Part shown: piece after piece, positions 22,565-34,500 of the stretch
Numbering within the stretch: position 1 is the first letter of the stretch
How the letters are laid out: each line of letters starts with the position of its first letter
DNA from: Heterodera schachtii
Taxonomy: Eukaryota > Nematoda > Chromadorea > Rhabditida > Heteroderidae
Assembly: GCA_023374025.1 (NCBI GenBank)
Contig: SIJG01000058.1
Span: 738,903 to 802,902, forward strand
Direction of reading: 5' to 3'
Length of the DNA: 64,000 nt
The notes under the pieces: generated by a model
What the model was told of the DNA's origin: nothing
The model's database searches: none
What the model saw: only the letters and a program-made list of their open reading frames with translations
Position numbers and translations under genes: made by a program

Positions 22565-24723
22565 TTAAATAAAATACCTAAATATTAATAAATATGCTTT
22601 CTAAAATATGCAATGGCAATAGAGCAATACCTTGTAAAATATTAAATCATAATTAATTTTACATTCAATAAATAATCATTTAAATTGAAACAATAATTTG
22701 TCAATTAAGATATAAAAACTTTTCTTTTAATTGTAATTTAATTTAAAATATGAAAAAATTTATATGACACAAAATCAAATTTTCTCATAAAATGTCATTA
22801 AAGTACGAAAATACAATCAAATAACTTATTGATCAAAATAAAATAAGAAACCACCGTAAAATAAATATTTAATAGAATTTAATTAATAATTTGAACTTTT
22901 ACTAATAAAATTTTAATATATGTTCTTCTGAGTTCCCTGTAGTGTGTTCATCAACATTTTAACAAACTCCAGAGACCAAGCAATTTATCTATTAAATTTA
23001 AATCAATTATTTTAAAATTCTTAATAAAAAACAAATAGATTTTTCAAAATAAAAGTGGGTGCGAAAAAAGAATGAATACAAAGCATTCCAATTAAATAAA
23101 AATAATTTCCAAATAATCCAGGTGACGGTGATACCAAATGGGTATCGATTTGGTTGTACAGTTCATTGGATCCCCATGGAAAAAACGAAACTGAAATTCT
23201 ATATAAATAAGGAAAAATAATTCCTCTTTCGACAGAAATTTATAAATATAAATAAACGATAGATATAAATATAAAATATTGAGCTTTTTAGACAAAATAA
23301 ATATAATGAAATAAAAATAAATTGCTAAACAAAATTAAAATTAAACTTATAATTTTTACGAACATAGAACAAATATTAATAGTTAGTAAAGCTGTTTTTA
23401 ATTAATATTTATCATATGTATAAAAAGAGATATTACTAATAATATCTTAGAGCAGTGTTCAGAATCACCTCATTGATGAACTTATGTTGAATCTAAAATA
23501 AAAAAATCAGAAAGATGAACAGAATGAATCCATAATAAAATCGAAATATTTAAACGTTAGATTTTAAGTCATAAAATCATTTCAAAAATATATTCTTAGA
23601 AATAATAATGAAAATTAAAGCATATTTAATATGTTTTTAAATAAATAAAAACAATAATGCGAGAGAAATTTAAGTTAAAACTTTACGGATTTAATAAAAA
23701 CATTGAATTAATAAATAATAATGATAAATTAAATTAAACAGAGCATTGAAAAACAATTTACAGTCATTTGCATAATAAAAAATTGAATGGGTTCTAAAAT
23801 TCGGAACACTTTCTTTTCTGAACGCTTAAAAAATAATATAAAAAAAGGTGAATGGAATGAATATATATCAATGTTTTGCTTGATTAAATAGGTATAAAAA
23901 TAATAATTTATAACGAATCAAATCGTAGGCCATTAAAAAACTTGTCATTTCAAGTGAACAATAAAAGAGATAAATAAAAACTGCAAATAATAATTCGATC
24001 TTTTTGGATTTTTTGAACTTTTTGCCATCATTCAAATATAAGATTATAGCTTCTGAAGAAATGAACAGTGCCAACGCAAGAGGCCAAGGGCTCATAAAAA
24101 GCTAAAAATAAATCCTGGCAGTTGGAAGCTTAAAATTAAATGAATAACTAAAAAAGAAAAATTACTATTAAAAGTAATAGAAAATTTGTATTTTATTTAA
24201 TAGATATGAAATATTTTTTCGTTTCTTAAAATTTTAGATATTTATAAAGATATTTTCTAAAGGTTAAAGTATACGCAAAGCTATAAAAAAACAATTTTTT
24301 TTTAAAAAGAAACCATTGATACATACCATTTGAAACTATTAATTCTACACCATGAAAATGATTTCTGGAAATAATAAGTTAATTCTATAATTTAAGTAAA
24401 AGAAATGCAGATTTTATTAGTAAATTAAAAAAATAAATAAAACTAATTTTAAAATCAAACTATTATTCACATAAATAAATTTTAAATCACATTGAAATAT
24501 AAGTAAAAATAATTGGACATTTTATTAATAATATTACAATAATCAAATCATAAAATTTTGGTTTGGTAAATAATAACCGAACTTAAAATATTTCTAAATA
24601 AAAACCCATAACCTAAAATTAACAAAAAACAATGATCACATTTATTTAACTGCAGAAACGACGTAAAATGCTTAAAAATATTGAATGCTTCATCAATAAT
24701 TGAGAAATATAAGAAGATAAAAG
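22565..24723. other. A-rich DNA, no gene seen
   Basis: Low-complexity A-rich sequence with scattered small GC-richer patches (for example 22925-22985 and 23105-23195). The open frames on both strands lack any recognisable pattern. Confidence 0.55.
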
Positions 24724-25960
24724 AACTAAAAACTATTTAATTAACATTGAAAATTTACAAAACATCATTAATATTATTTTTACATTATTTAAAAAAAAAA
24801 TATTATTAGTTTTGAAATGGTATAAATAAGCATATATGGAATGAATGTTAAGATCAGACTTTGTCAATTTAGGTATTAATTTAAAAAGAATACAACAAAT
24901 TATATAAAAGTTTATTTAACGCAAATTAAAAAAATAATTAATTAAAATAAAAGCTGAGGAAAATCAAACAAAAACATTTCAATTATGAATTTAAGAATAG
25001 CTTAATTTTTGATGTAAATAAAAAAATTCGACAAACAAAAAAAAATTATTATAATAAAAAAAAGAAAAAAATAATTTATAATAGTAACTTAAAAACTCAT
25101 TTTTAAATAAAGTTTTCAGCTGGCCTCTTAGCCAAAGTCGTCAGTATATGGCATCACTAGATATGGCACTGGTCAAGAATTATATATTTGAATGTAGCAT
25201 ATATTATGATTATAGGTATAAATTCTATTTAAAAAAATAAAAATTAATAATTTTATGAAAATAATAAAAAATAATATTTTATTAAAATGGAATAAATTGT
25301 TCATCAATGTGTTACAGAATCAATGACTGGACCGAGTTCCATGGGATGACAAGCAACGAAAATAAACAAAATCATTAAAAATTTCCAAATGATTAATCTC
25401 GAATAAAAATTATAAAGCCAAAAAACAATGACCAAGAAAAAACCAACCAGAATAAAAATTCCTCAAACTCGAAATTTAAACATATTCCAAAACAAATTGT
25501 ATTAAAACCCAAATAAATAATTGCTGAAAAAATAATAAATAAACTAAAAATTAAAAAGAAGCAGATGAAATCCCATACGAGTCACTATGACAAAGACAAC
25601 AAATAGTAATACCAACTATTATATATATATAAAACTTTTACATAACAAACAAATATATTTTAAGACAATTGGAATATTTTGAATTTTCTACATTTAAAAA
25701 TGGAATCTCCGCTGACATAAAATCAAATATACAACCGTGTCAATGACCAAGAGTATTGGTGCTTGGTAATTAGATATAACTAATGAACTCGAAATAAAAA
25801 TATAAAATAAATAAGGTACTGAAAAGAATTATTTGGCCTATAATAATTTTAAAAAAATACAAAATGAATTGGTTAATAATTTGATAATTTCCATGTTTAA
25901 GAAAAAAAATTTGAGTTTTTGAACTTTCTAGTTAAATACTGCAAAAAGAAGAAAATCAAT
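24724..25960. repeat. Long direct repeat, copy 2 of 2
   Basis: Collinear with 15250-16345; see the landmarks given there. An extra A-rich segment of about 140 bases at 24950-25088 is absent from copy 1. The Gypsy element lies between the two copies but not inside either. Confidence 0.75.
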
Positions 25961-28554
25961 AGAAATTATTAAATTGAAGAAATTAGAAAGATTGAAGATT
26001 CCAAAATAAAAACGAATAAAAATATTTAAAAGTTATATTTAAATTCATAATCATTCCGAACAAACATTACGGTGATGAAAAAAAGCAATAATGAAAAATG
26101 ATTATTTTATATATTAATAGCAATAATATTATAAATAAATAATTGAAATTTTGAATGAATGAAATAAATAAGACGTAAATAATTTTATTATACAAAAATT
26201 TTCACGGATTTTCATAATAAAAAGTATGGGCTTAAATAAACAGAAATATTACATTATCAATAAAAGAAAGATAAATAAATAAAAAAAATTTTCATAAAAT
26301 AAAATATATTTAATGAAATAAAAAGAATTATTTGTTAAAACAATTCAGGTTAATAAAGTAAGAAGTTCTAAGTTGTTTTTTTAACATTCCAAAATAACAT
26401 TTAAATTTTTATTTAAAACAATAAAAAAATCGAAGTTAAAATTTCAAGAAAAATAAATATCTTTATAAAATTATAATTAAAAAACTTCCTGTTTATATAA
26501 AAACCAAAATTCCATCACTAAGCTGAAACAACCAGGCACACAGAACATATAAATTATTAAAAAAGGGATTTTAATATTATTGATTTTTATATTAACTAGT
26601 TTTTATAATTTAAACTTAAATTTATTTATAATTCTAATTTAAAAAAACCAAATGAATCTACACAAATGGAATGACAAAACCTAGAAGATTTATTATTGTA
26701 AAATCAAAATTTTACTATTAAATAGAATATCAGAAACTTTAACAAAAAAATGAATTTCTTTCCTAAGAAAAATACCTTCAGCCAGCGTCATGAATATTTT
26801 TTAGATTTTTTTAAATTTTTTCAAAAATATACCCCTAATTTCCTTTAAGATTTTGTAAAAAGTTAAAAATATATATAAAAATTATTTTAGAAAAATTATA
26901 TTGATTATGACAATGATTCATGAATGGATTCGATTTTGGAGAATGATCTGATGCGAGTGAAAGTATAAAGGAGAAGGAATGTAAATTCTATTTAAAAACA
27001 GTATTTTCGACATATAATTCCATTTTTAATAACTTAATGCACTAACAACATACAGCCAATTTCTTTTGATCAAATTAATGATTATTACATTTTTAATAAA
27101 AAATCTTTTAATTTTCAAAAATTAAAATAAGATTACGAAAACAAATTTTGAATCGATTACCAAGTGAATAGCATTTACATAATGATATTTGAAAAATAAA
27201 TAAAATATAAGAAAATGTAAAGTAAAGAATTAAGAACATCATAAAAATCGAAATTTTAAAATAACCAATATGTATAAAATAATTAAAAAATGTATCAAGA
27301 TAAATGAAAATTAAATAGAACATTTCACGGATTAAATTATTTTTGTTCAAAATTTTCATTGAATATTACTTATAAAACAAGATATAAACTGCAGAATCTG
27401 CAGGAAATGAAGAAAAATAGCACCAAAAAGTGAAAAAAAATGCTACTGGATTTATCAGAAAAAAAAAGTTTTTTATAAAAGCATAATTTTGAATTGAAAA
27501 TTAGACTTATTTAAATTTTAAAAATTGTTAAGCGTGCCTACATGTGGAGAGAAATGGCTTGCTTCATGTAAAGGGTAAAAAAATAAAATTAAAAAATACT
27601 TATTTAATTACTATTTTCAATTTCCTTCCATATGGTATGGCTGGCGCTAATAAAATTCAAAAAAAATATCAGTCATTCAATCAAAAAGTCTTGGACCAAT
27701 GATCATGAGATTATGATATTACAAAAATAGAATAAAACAACTAAAAAAAATGGTTTATAAGAGTAAGAGTAAATAAATAAACGCTATGAGGAAAAATAAT
27801 TCAAATTTATATCGTATGAAGCTGAATTATTATACTAATAACAATAGCGAAACAAAAAATAAATGAATAAATAATTCATTTTTTAAATAAAATAAATGTT
27901 AATAAACAATTAAAAATCAAATGGAAGAAATAGCATAAGTGCAGAAATGCAAGAAGCGGGTGATGTCAGCTGCGAGGAGGATGATAGCTCGTCCTTTTAA
28001 TGGACAGAAACGCGCAGGAAATGAAAATTAACATAAAAATGAAAAGCAATGCTTAAACAGCATTTATTAGAAAAAAAAGTATAATAAATCTAAATATTAT
28101 TGAAAATTATCTTCCAATAAAAAAAAATAAATTCCTTAACTGAAATAAAATAAACTCTAAAGTTTAAATAAAATAATTTGAACAAAAAAAATTAAAATTC
28201 TAATGGAAGAAATAGTAAAATAGAAATTTTAACTAAATTTGTAAAGGTTTTATTTTATTTGAAATCAAACTTAATATAAAAAATGAAATAATAAATACAT
28301 ATATTGTTTTGTCATAAAATTTATAATCTTATTTTAACGGGATACAACTATCAAAAATGTTAAAACTATTATTCATATAACAACAATAATTTAAGATATT
28401 AATAATTTTAAAATTTTGAGGGCCTATTTCTTTTCACTATTGAAATTGAACGTATCTTGTGCAACAAATGCGCATTTTAGTAAAAATTAAACAAAAAGAA
28501 TAAAATAAATGAAAACTAAATAAAAGATATAATATAACGAAAGAAAAAATGTCC
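25961..28554. other. A-rich DNA, no gene seen
   Basis: Mostly A-rich, low complexity. Small GC-richer patches occur at 27535-27565, 27620-27655 and 27950-28010 (GATGTCAGCTGCGAGGAGGA). None supports a gene. Confidence 0.5.
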
Positions 28555-28655
28555 AACCGACCTTTGAGTCGGAAGAATACACAGAATAGCTTTGCCATGC
28601 ATCAATCTATAAAGAATATTTATAAAATTAAAGGCCATATTTATAGCCCAAAAAT
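28555..28655 (-). repeat. Inverted partner of 6555-6655
   Basis: The reverse complement contains TATTCTTCCGACTCAAAGGT and the flanking CAAAGCTATTCTG and GGGCTATAAATATGG, matching the element at 6555-6655. The orientation is opposite, in line with the change of strand bias between the two halves of the window. Confidence 0.55.
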
Positions 28656-28913
28656 TACTTAACAAAAATATAATTATCACATACATATAGAAAATAAAAA
28701 TATATATTTATTTGCCGAGATGATTCTGAAAAAGCAAAAAATATATTTTAAAGAGTCATTGGTTATAAATTTAATAGAAAATTAAAATAAATAGTAAAAA
28801 TTAAATAAAATTAAAATTATAAATCATTTTAATTGATCATTGTCAATTCCTTGTGCTAGTTTTAACGAATTGAATAACATATTTTCGTTTTATAAAATAA
28901 TTCTTTTTTAATA

Positions 28914-29062
28914 TGTTCAAAGACAAATTAAAAAAAATTTATTAATTAATTTTTTGATGAAAATCAAGACCAAACTAAAAAATAAAATTTAATTTAATAA
29001 AAAACGAAACAACAAGAAAAAAATCCGCTCTTCTAAATAAAATATATTTTTAAACATATTTT
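28914..29062. repeat. 149-bp direct repeat, left copy
   Basis: Runs from TGTTCAAAGACAAATT to TTTAAACATATTTT and matches 32276-32425 with about three substitutions and one A-run indel (roughly 97%). Together the copies bracket a 3.2-kb GC-richer island. The sequence itself is ordinary A-rich DNA of this region, so it looks like duplicated target rather than element end. An LTR reading (TGTT...AACA ends) is possible but less likely, because the match continues past the AACA. Confidence 0.8.
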
Positions 29063-30470
29063 CACCCTGGGACGGGGCATCCGGGAAAACTATAGACTTT
29101 TTGATCCGAGCGCCAACTGAATACCAGCGGCCGATTTCCCGTTTTTTCTTACGTTTGAAGCCCCGTAACTTTTTTTCTGAAACTCGAATCAAAAAATTTC
29201 TGCTGCGAGGGGGACAAGTTGAAGTGTTTTCTAAAAACCAAAAAAATTTCCAGGCCTCTATGTCTAATAGGAAGGGCTGCAGAAATTGGCAACTTTTCAG
29301 TACCAACTTTGTCCAGTTCAGTCCCCGTTGAATAACTCATTAAGCTTTGATCTGAGCGGGGGGTGGCCAGCCGACTTATTATAGAGCTCAATATGCTCGA
29401 TTTTTCCAGATTTTAAAATTTCGAAAATTTTCAAAATTTTTCGAGTTCGGCCTAAAAGTTGGTTTTGGGGTTTTTGAATTTTAGGTTTTTTTGCCGATTT
29501 TTCCCGGGAAAACGGAGACCACTTTTGGGAAGCAGTTTTTCGAGCTCTATCGACTGGTATTTTTTTCGGAAAAATTTCGTTTTTTTTCCCGGAAATAGAA
29601 AAAATTTTTGACCTGAGCGAGACATTTGAGTCCCGGGCCCATAACTCGTCAGGGGTCGGTTTTGGCCAAAAATGGCTTTAGAGCAAAATTGTAGAGCTTT
29701 TTAAGCTCTATCGAACGGGGTACTGTATGTCGGAAAATTTTCAAAAATTTTTGAGCTAGGCCCCTAGAGATTTTCAAAAAAAATTTTTGGGACGAAAATG
29801 GGGGTTAAAAATATTTTTCTGGGATATTTTAAGGTGCTGAGCACGAATATGATGTTTACTTTTCGTTTCGTAAATTTTAAAATTTTTTAAAAATTCGAAA
29901 ATATTTTCAATTTTTTGGCCTGTGGAATTTTGGGCGGATATTTGCAAATTCATAACAAATCGAAGGGATGATCAATTTTAATGTAATTAGACTTTAAAAA
30001 TAGAGAAAAATACGGAGAATTTTATGGAATTAATTTGAAATTTCTATCTTGAAATTGAAAAAAGTTATTCCAGAATTTCTGAAAAAATTCGAATTTTCAG
30101 AAAAAAATTTATTACTCGGTTCTGAAGACACATTCTGGAAAAATAAAATACTACAAAAATCCGCAATTTTTTGCTCTACCAAATAAATTTTATTTTACAT
30201 TTTTATCTCTTTTTTGAAAATTGTTACAAAAATAAAAGTGATTTTGGGATTCGGGACCAAAGGGGGGTGACCAGGATTTTTGAGTGAAAAAATTTTTTCA
30301 TTAAAAATCTTCCAAAAACATGTCTTTATGGCCATTTTATGACGCTGATCATTAATCTGAGTTCAGATTTTAGTTTAGACATAGTTAAGGCCTCAGAATC
30401 CCCGTGTGATTGGGGATTCTGGGACATCATTATGAGGTGGAGGGGCAGGTTCGGACCCGGACGGTGCACA
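29063..30470. repeat. GC-richer dispersed-repeat-like segment
   Basis: This is a non-coding segment with repeated phrases of the type ATAACTC, GAGCTCTATCGA and TTTTTGGCC, and runs of G, C and T very different from the flanks. Two stretches share GTAGAGCTTTTTAAGCTCTA-like half palindromes. It ends near a perfect 10-bp palindrome at 30394-30421 and a G/C-rich patch (GGACCCGGACGGTGCAC). The short open frames on both strands (for example 28989-29391) overlap and have no family pattern. Confidence 0.45.
30394..30421. other. Perfect 10-bp stem hairpin
   Basis: CAGAATCCCC and GGGGATTCTG are separated by GTGTGATT. Such a palindrome near the end of a repeat may be a structural end signal, but no role is established. 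Confidence 0.6.
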
Positions 30471-30819
30471 TTATTTTTCTATTATTTTTGAGTTAATTTT
30501 CATTACCTTTAATAAATTTAAATGTTTGGGTTTTATTAATAAATTTTTTAAAATTTAATTTAATTATTTTTTGATGAATAATGATTTTCATTTAAATTAA
30601 TTTTTTAAATTAAAGAATTTCAGCTATTCTTTTAAAATTGAATTTGTCAAAATTTTTTTCATTTCAATTTAAATAAATATTCAATTATTATATATTTCAT
30701 AATTTGTTTTTGATTAATAATAAGTGTATTATATATAAAAAATGAAAGATATAATGCATTCGATTTTTTTATCTATTTTTAATAAAAACAATTCCTTATT
30801 TATTTAATTTTAAACCATT
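30471..30819. other. T-rich spacer
   Basis: AT-rich spacer between the dispersed repeat and the minisatellite. I see nothing else in it. Confidence 0.6.
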
Positions 30820-31892
30820 TTGTACCTCTTTTTCTCGTGGTTGTACCTCTTTTAATTACCGTTGTACCTCTCTAATCACCGTTGTACCTCTCTAATCACT
30901 GAATACCTCTTCTAATCACTTTTGTACATATTCTCATCACTTTTGTACCTCTTTTAATCATTTTTGTACCTCTTCTAATCATTGTTGTACCTCTTTTAAT
31001 TACCGTTGTACCTCTCTAATCACCGTTGTACCTCTCTAATCACTGAATACCTCTTCTAATCACTTTTGTACATATTCTCATCACTTTTGTACCTCTTTTA
31101 ATCATTTTTGTACCTCTTCTAATCATTGTTGTACCTCTTTTAATTACCGTTGTACCTCTCTAATCACCGTTGTACCTCTCTAATCACTGAATACCTCTTC
31201 TAATCACTTTTGTACATATTCTCATCACTTTTGTACCTCTTTTAATCATTTTTGTACCTCTTCTAATCATTGTTGTACCTCTTTAATCACTGTTGTACCT
31301 CTTTAATCACTGTTCTACCTCTTCTAATCACTTTTGTAGCTCTTCTCATCACTTTTGTACCTCTTTTAATCATTTTTGTACCTCTTCTAATCATTGTTGT
31401 ACCTCTTTAATCACTGTTGTACCTCTTTAATCACTGTTCTACCTCTTCTAATCACTTTTGTACCTCTTCTCATCACTTTTGTACCTCTTCTAATCATTGT
31501 TGTACCTCTTTAATCACTGTTGTACCTCTTTAATCACTGTTCTACCTCTTCTCATCACTGTTCTACCTCTTCTCATCACTTTTGTACCTCTTCTCATCAC
31601 TTTTGTACCTCTTCTAATCATTGTTGTACCTCTTTAATCACTGTTGTACCTCTTTAATCACTGTTCTACCTCTTCTCATCACTGTTCTACCTCTTCTCAT
31701 CACTTTTGTACCTCTTCTAATCACTTTTGTACCTCTTCTAATCATTGTTGTACCTCTTTAATCACTGTTGTACCTCTTTAATCACTGTTCTACCTCTTCT
31801 CATCACTGTTCTACCTCTTCTCATCACTTTTGTACCTCTTCTCATCACTTTTGTACCTCTTCTAATCATTGTTGTACCTCTTTAATCACTGT
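30820..31892. repeat. Minisatellite, about 20-21-bp unit (TTGTACCTCTTCTAATCACT)
   Basis: About fifty tandem copies of a unit such as TTGTACCTCTTTAATCACTG, varying in CTCTTT/CTCTTC, AATCA/CATCA and one to two bases of length. In the first part seven units form a higher-order repeat of exactly 144 bp, starting at 30841, 30985 and 31129. Later units are homogenised differently, with short runs of the TTCTACCTCTTCTCATCACTG type. This is a tandem array, not CRISPR, because no unique spacers are present. Confidence 0.95.
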
Positions 31893-32130
31893 TATAACGG
31901 GCGCGAAGCGCCCGCCGAGGCCGCGAAGCGACCTAAATATCACCAAATTTAAGAATCGGGCGCGAAGCGGCTGTCTGAGGCCGCGAAGCGGCCGAGAATG
32001 CCCAATAAATTTAGAAACGGGCATGAAGCGCCCTTCAGAGCTCAACAAAATTTGGAAAACTGGCTCGAAACGCCCGTTCGAGCCTGCGAAGCGGCCTAAA
32101 AATCACCAAATTTAAACAATATTCCCCCGT
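31893..32130. repeat. GC-rich hairpin array, about 60-bp units
   Basis: Roughly four diverged units each carry one or two stem-loops such as GGGCGCGAAGCGCCC and GGCCGCGAAGCGGCC, followed by ATCACCAAATTTAA-like spacers. The 7-mer GCGAAGC occurs at 31903, 31923, 31962, 31983 and 32086. It occurs twice more just downstream, at 32203 and 32219. Single-stranded d(GCGAAGC) is known to form an exceptionally stable mini-hairpin. The array abuts the minisatellite directly. Confidence 0.8.
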
Positions 32131-32275
32131 GGTTGTATCTAATCCACCCGTGGTAAACCGTTGGGACAATCTCTCCCTATAATTCATGATCGGACCTAGG
32201 TAGCGAAGCTCAAGAAGCGCGAAGCGCTTTATCCCATGACCAGACCCGACGGTTCACGCACCCGCTAGTTTGTTA
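32131..32275. other. GC-richer end of the island
   Basis: Contains GTGGTTGTATCTAATCCACC and two further GCGAAGC hairpins (TAGCGAAGCT, AAGCGCGAAGCGCTT). It ends directly at the right 150-bp direct repeat. Confidence 0.5.
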
Positions 32276-32425
32276 TGTACAAAGACAAATTTAAAAAAAT
32301 TTATTAATTTATTTTTTGATGAAAATCAAGACCAAACTAAAAAATAAAATTTAATTTAATAAAAAAACGAAACAACAAGAAAAAAATCCGCTCTTCTAAA
32401 TAAAATATATTTTTAAACATATTTT
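32276..32425. repeat. 150-bp direct repeat, right copy
   Basis: Near-identical partner of 28914-29062. Its right flank (TTATTTTTTAAATAT) reads as the natural continuation of the A/T-rich host sequence. Confidence 0.8.
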
Positions 32426-32660
32426 TTATTTTTTAAATATATAAATTATTTAAAAATTACCAATTTTTAATTTTAAATAAGAATAATTGGCTATTTTTTG
32501 CCTGGAAAAATCTATATTTTGATTGTTATCTAATTAAATATTTTTATAATTAAAACATAAAAATAAATTTTATTTTCATATCTAAATAAATGTCTATTAA
32601 AATATTTTGAAAAAGTGCGCTAATAGAAGTCATTAACATATTTTGTTAAAAGAAAATAGG

Positions 32661-33967
32661 CATTGTCAGGGAATCGTAGGGCCACCCCTTACCCGAAGGC
32701 CAGGGGAGGCGCGACTCAGCCTGTCAAAGATTATTTTCTTTGTTTTTGATTAAAGTTAAGGATAATATGCAATTTACAATTTTCATTTTCTTGTGCCACT
32801 GAGTTAATTCGCTCAATCTTTTTATAGCCTTTTCTGCTTTTGTAATTCAAAATTTTTTTGGTGTTTTTTATATTTATTTAAAATCGTATAGGCATTTAGT
32901 CATGGGAAATAATGTAATTTTTGATTGCATTTTATTGATATTATTAATTTATATTTCTTTGTCATTTATTGTGCCATTCTTCATTTACTATTACTTATTG
33001 TTAGGGACTCTATTTTTAGGCACAAAAAATTGCGAGAAATGAAATTCTTAAATATTTTAATTTTTTCTAGTAAGGACAAAACTTAAACTTAAAATTTTTA
33101 TTAAGAAAAAAATATTAAATTTTGGGGATCAATTTTTAGGAAAATTTTTCATTCTTAAGGGTGTATTTACATTTACTAAAAAACTTTCGGTCCTTTTTTT
33201 AGGGATGTGTTTTTTCCGTTTTATTGCATTTTTGTTAAAGATAAAATGGCGTTAAAAATGGTGATAGGCAAAAAAATAGGCATTAAGCATAAAAAGTCCA
33301 AAATAGGCAAAGTTAGGCATTATAAAAGTTATCGTAGACACCCCAAACCAAGCGGAAAATGCGTTTTTTGCTTATCTTTGCGTATTAAGTGCGCAGAAAT
33401 TTTAGACATTGGCCTAAAAATCGAGTCTCTCCCTACTCATTGTACAGACTTTCTTCTAGTCGTTCTCCAAGTTTCATTACTGTTGATTTTTATAATCCAT
33501 GCGAAACATTTTATGTGTTTATATATTTTTTGATTTTGTGTAAAATAAATAATATTTTCTTTAAGTTTTCTATTTACTCTGTTCTTAATATCAAGTTAAA
33601 TTTTACATTTTTGTTTAAAGAACAAATATAGAATTTGTTAATATTATTTCATTATTCATATTTTATAAATTTTAATTTTCGTAGCGTTTAAATAATTTTG
33701 TAATAATAAATTCGTGATTTTCTTTGATTTAAAAACTCATGATTAGATAATATTCTTTCTAGCGTTCGCTAATTAATTTTTAAAACATATTTCAATTTAT
33801 AAATTAATTTAATTGTCTTTTAATTCTTTTATGTAATTAAAAAAGTGTTCTTCAACTCGTGGCACATTAATCTTCTAATTTTTTAACGAATGATGTTTTT
33901 AAATTATAATGCCTTTGTGGTCGTCTACTACTTTCTTAAATTCACGTAGTCTAGATCCCTGACAATG
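32661..33967. mobile_element. Candidate TIR element, about 1.3 kb
   Basis: CATTGTCAGGGA at 32661-32672 is perfectly inverted at 33956-33967 (TCCCTGACAATG). A GC-rich patch (GGGCCACCCCTTACCCGAAGGCCAGGGG) follows the left end. The interior is T-rich, with a moderately balanced stretch at 33240-33500 whose open frames I do not recognise. No exact target-site duplication can be read (ATAG occurs near both ends, offset by one base). It may be a decayed non-autonomous DNA transposon; a 12-bp inverted pair could also be chance. Confidence 0.35.
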
Positions 33968-34500
33968 ATAGATTAAATGAGCTGAATATAAATGTCAATC
34001 CTTCTTTCTTAATAATTATTATTTTTGGTTTTCATAATTATGCTTTTTCGAAATATTTGTTTTATTTTATTTTATGTACTCATTCTGTGAATTTTTACAC
34101 AACAATTTAAAAATGCTTTTATATTGTAACTCGATGTTTAATTTATTTTATTTTATTTATATAATTTTTTTGCACAAGCAAACTTGTAAAGGACTGTCAA
34201 ATGTAGAAATAATTTATTGTTTCTCGAAAATGAAAAAAATAAATAAATTTAAATCGGTGAAATTCCATATTTATTAAAATTTTTAACTGTCTCACAATCC
34301 ATAAATCAAATGATTTGTGGCACTTATCAAGAACATAACTATAATTTTTAAAATACCAAGCTCCGAAAACGAAATGACTTTTTACTTGAAAGTTTCAGGG
34401 GGATCGTAAAACATTTATTGGAAAATTAAATTAGTAAGAACATTAATTAATAAAACATTTGAAATGCAGAGGGAAATGAAAATGGAATTAGTGGGGGGGG
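33968..34500. other. AT-rich DNA with G-run
   Basis: T-rich then A-rich low-complexity sequence. It ends in a G-run at 34493-34509 (ten G, A, five G, T, three G), a potential G-quadruplex at the outer edge of the inverted repeat that follows. Confidence 0.5.

Noticed and set aside
30820..31892. CRISPR-like array
   Set aside because: The units are contiguous 20-21-bp tandem repeats with no unique spacers, and the context is eukaryotic.
31768..32115. 115-aa ORF on the + strand
   Set aside because: It runs through the minisatellite and the hairpin array. Its S/C/T/H-rich repeats follow from the DNA repeat, and a frame is also open on the opposite strand.
28914..32425. Ordinary LTR retrotransposon with 149-bp LTRs
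   Set aside because: No PBS follows the left repeat, no PPT precedes the right one, no gag or pol remnant lies inside and no clean short duplication is seen outside. It is kept only as an alternative.
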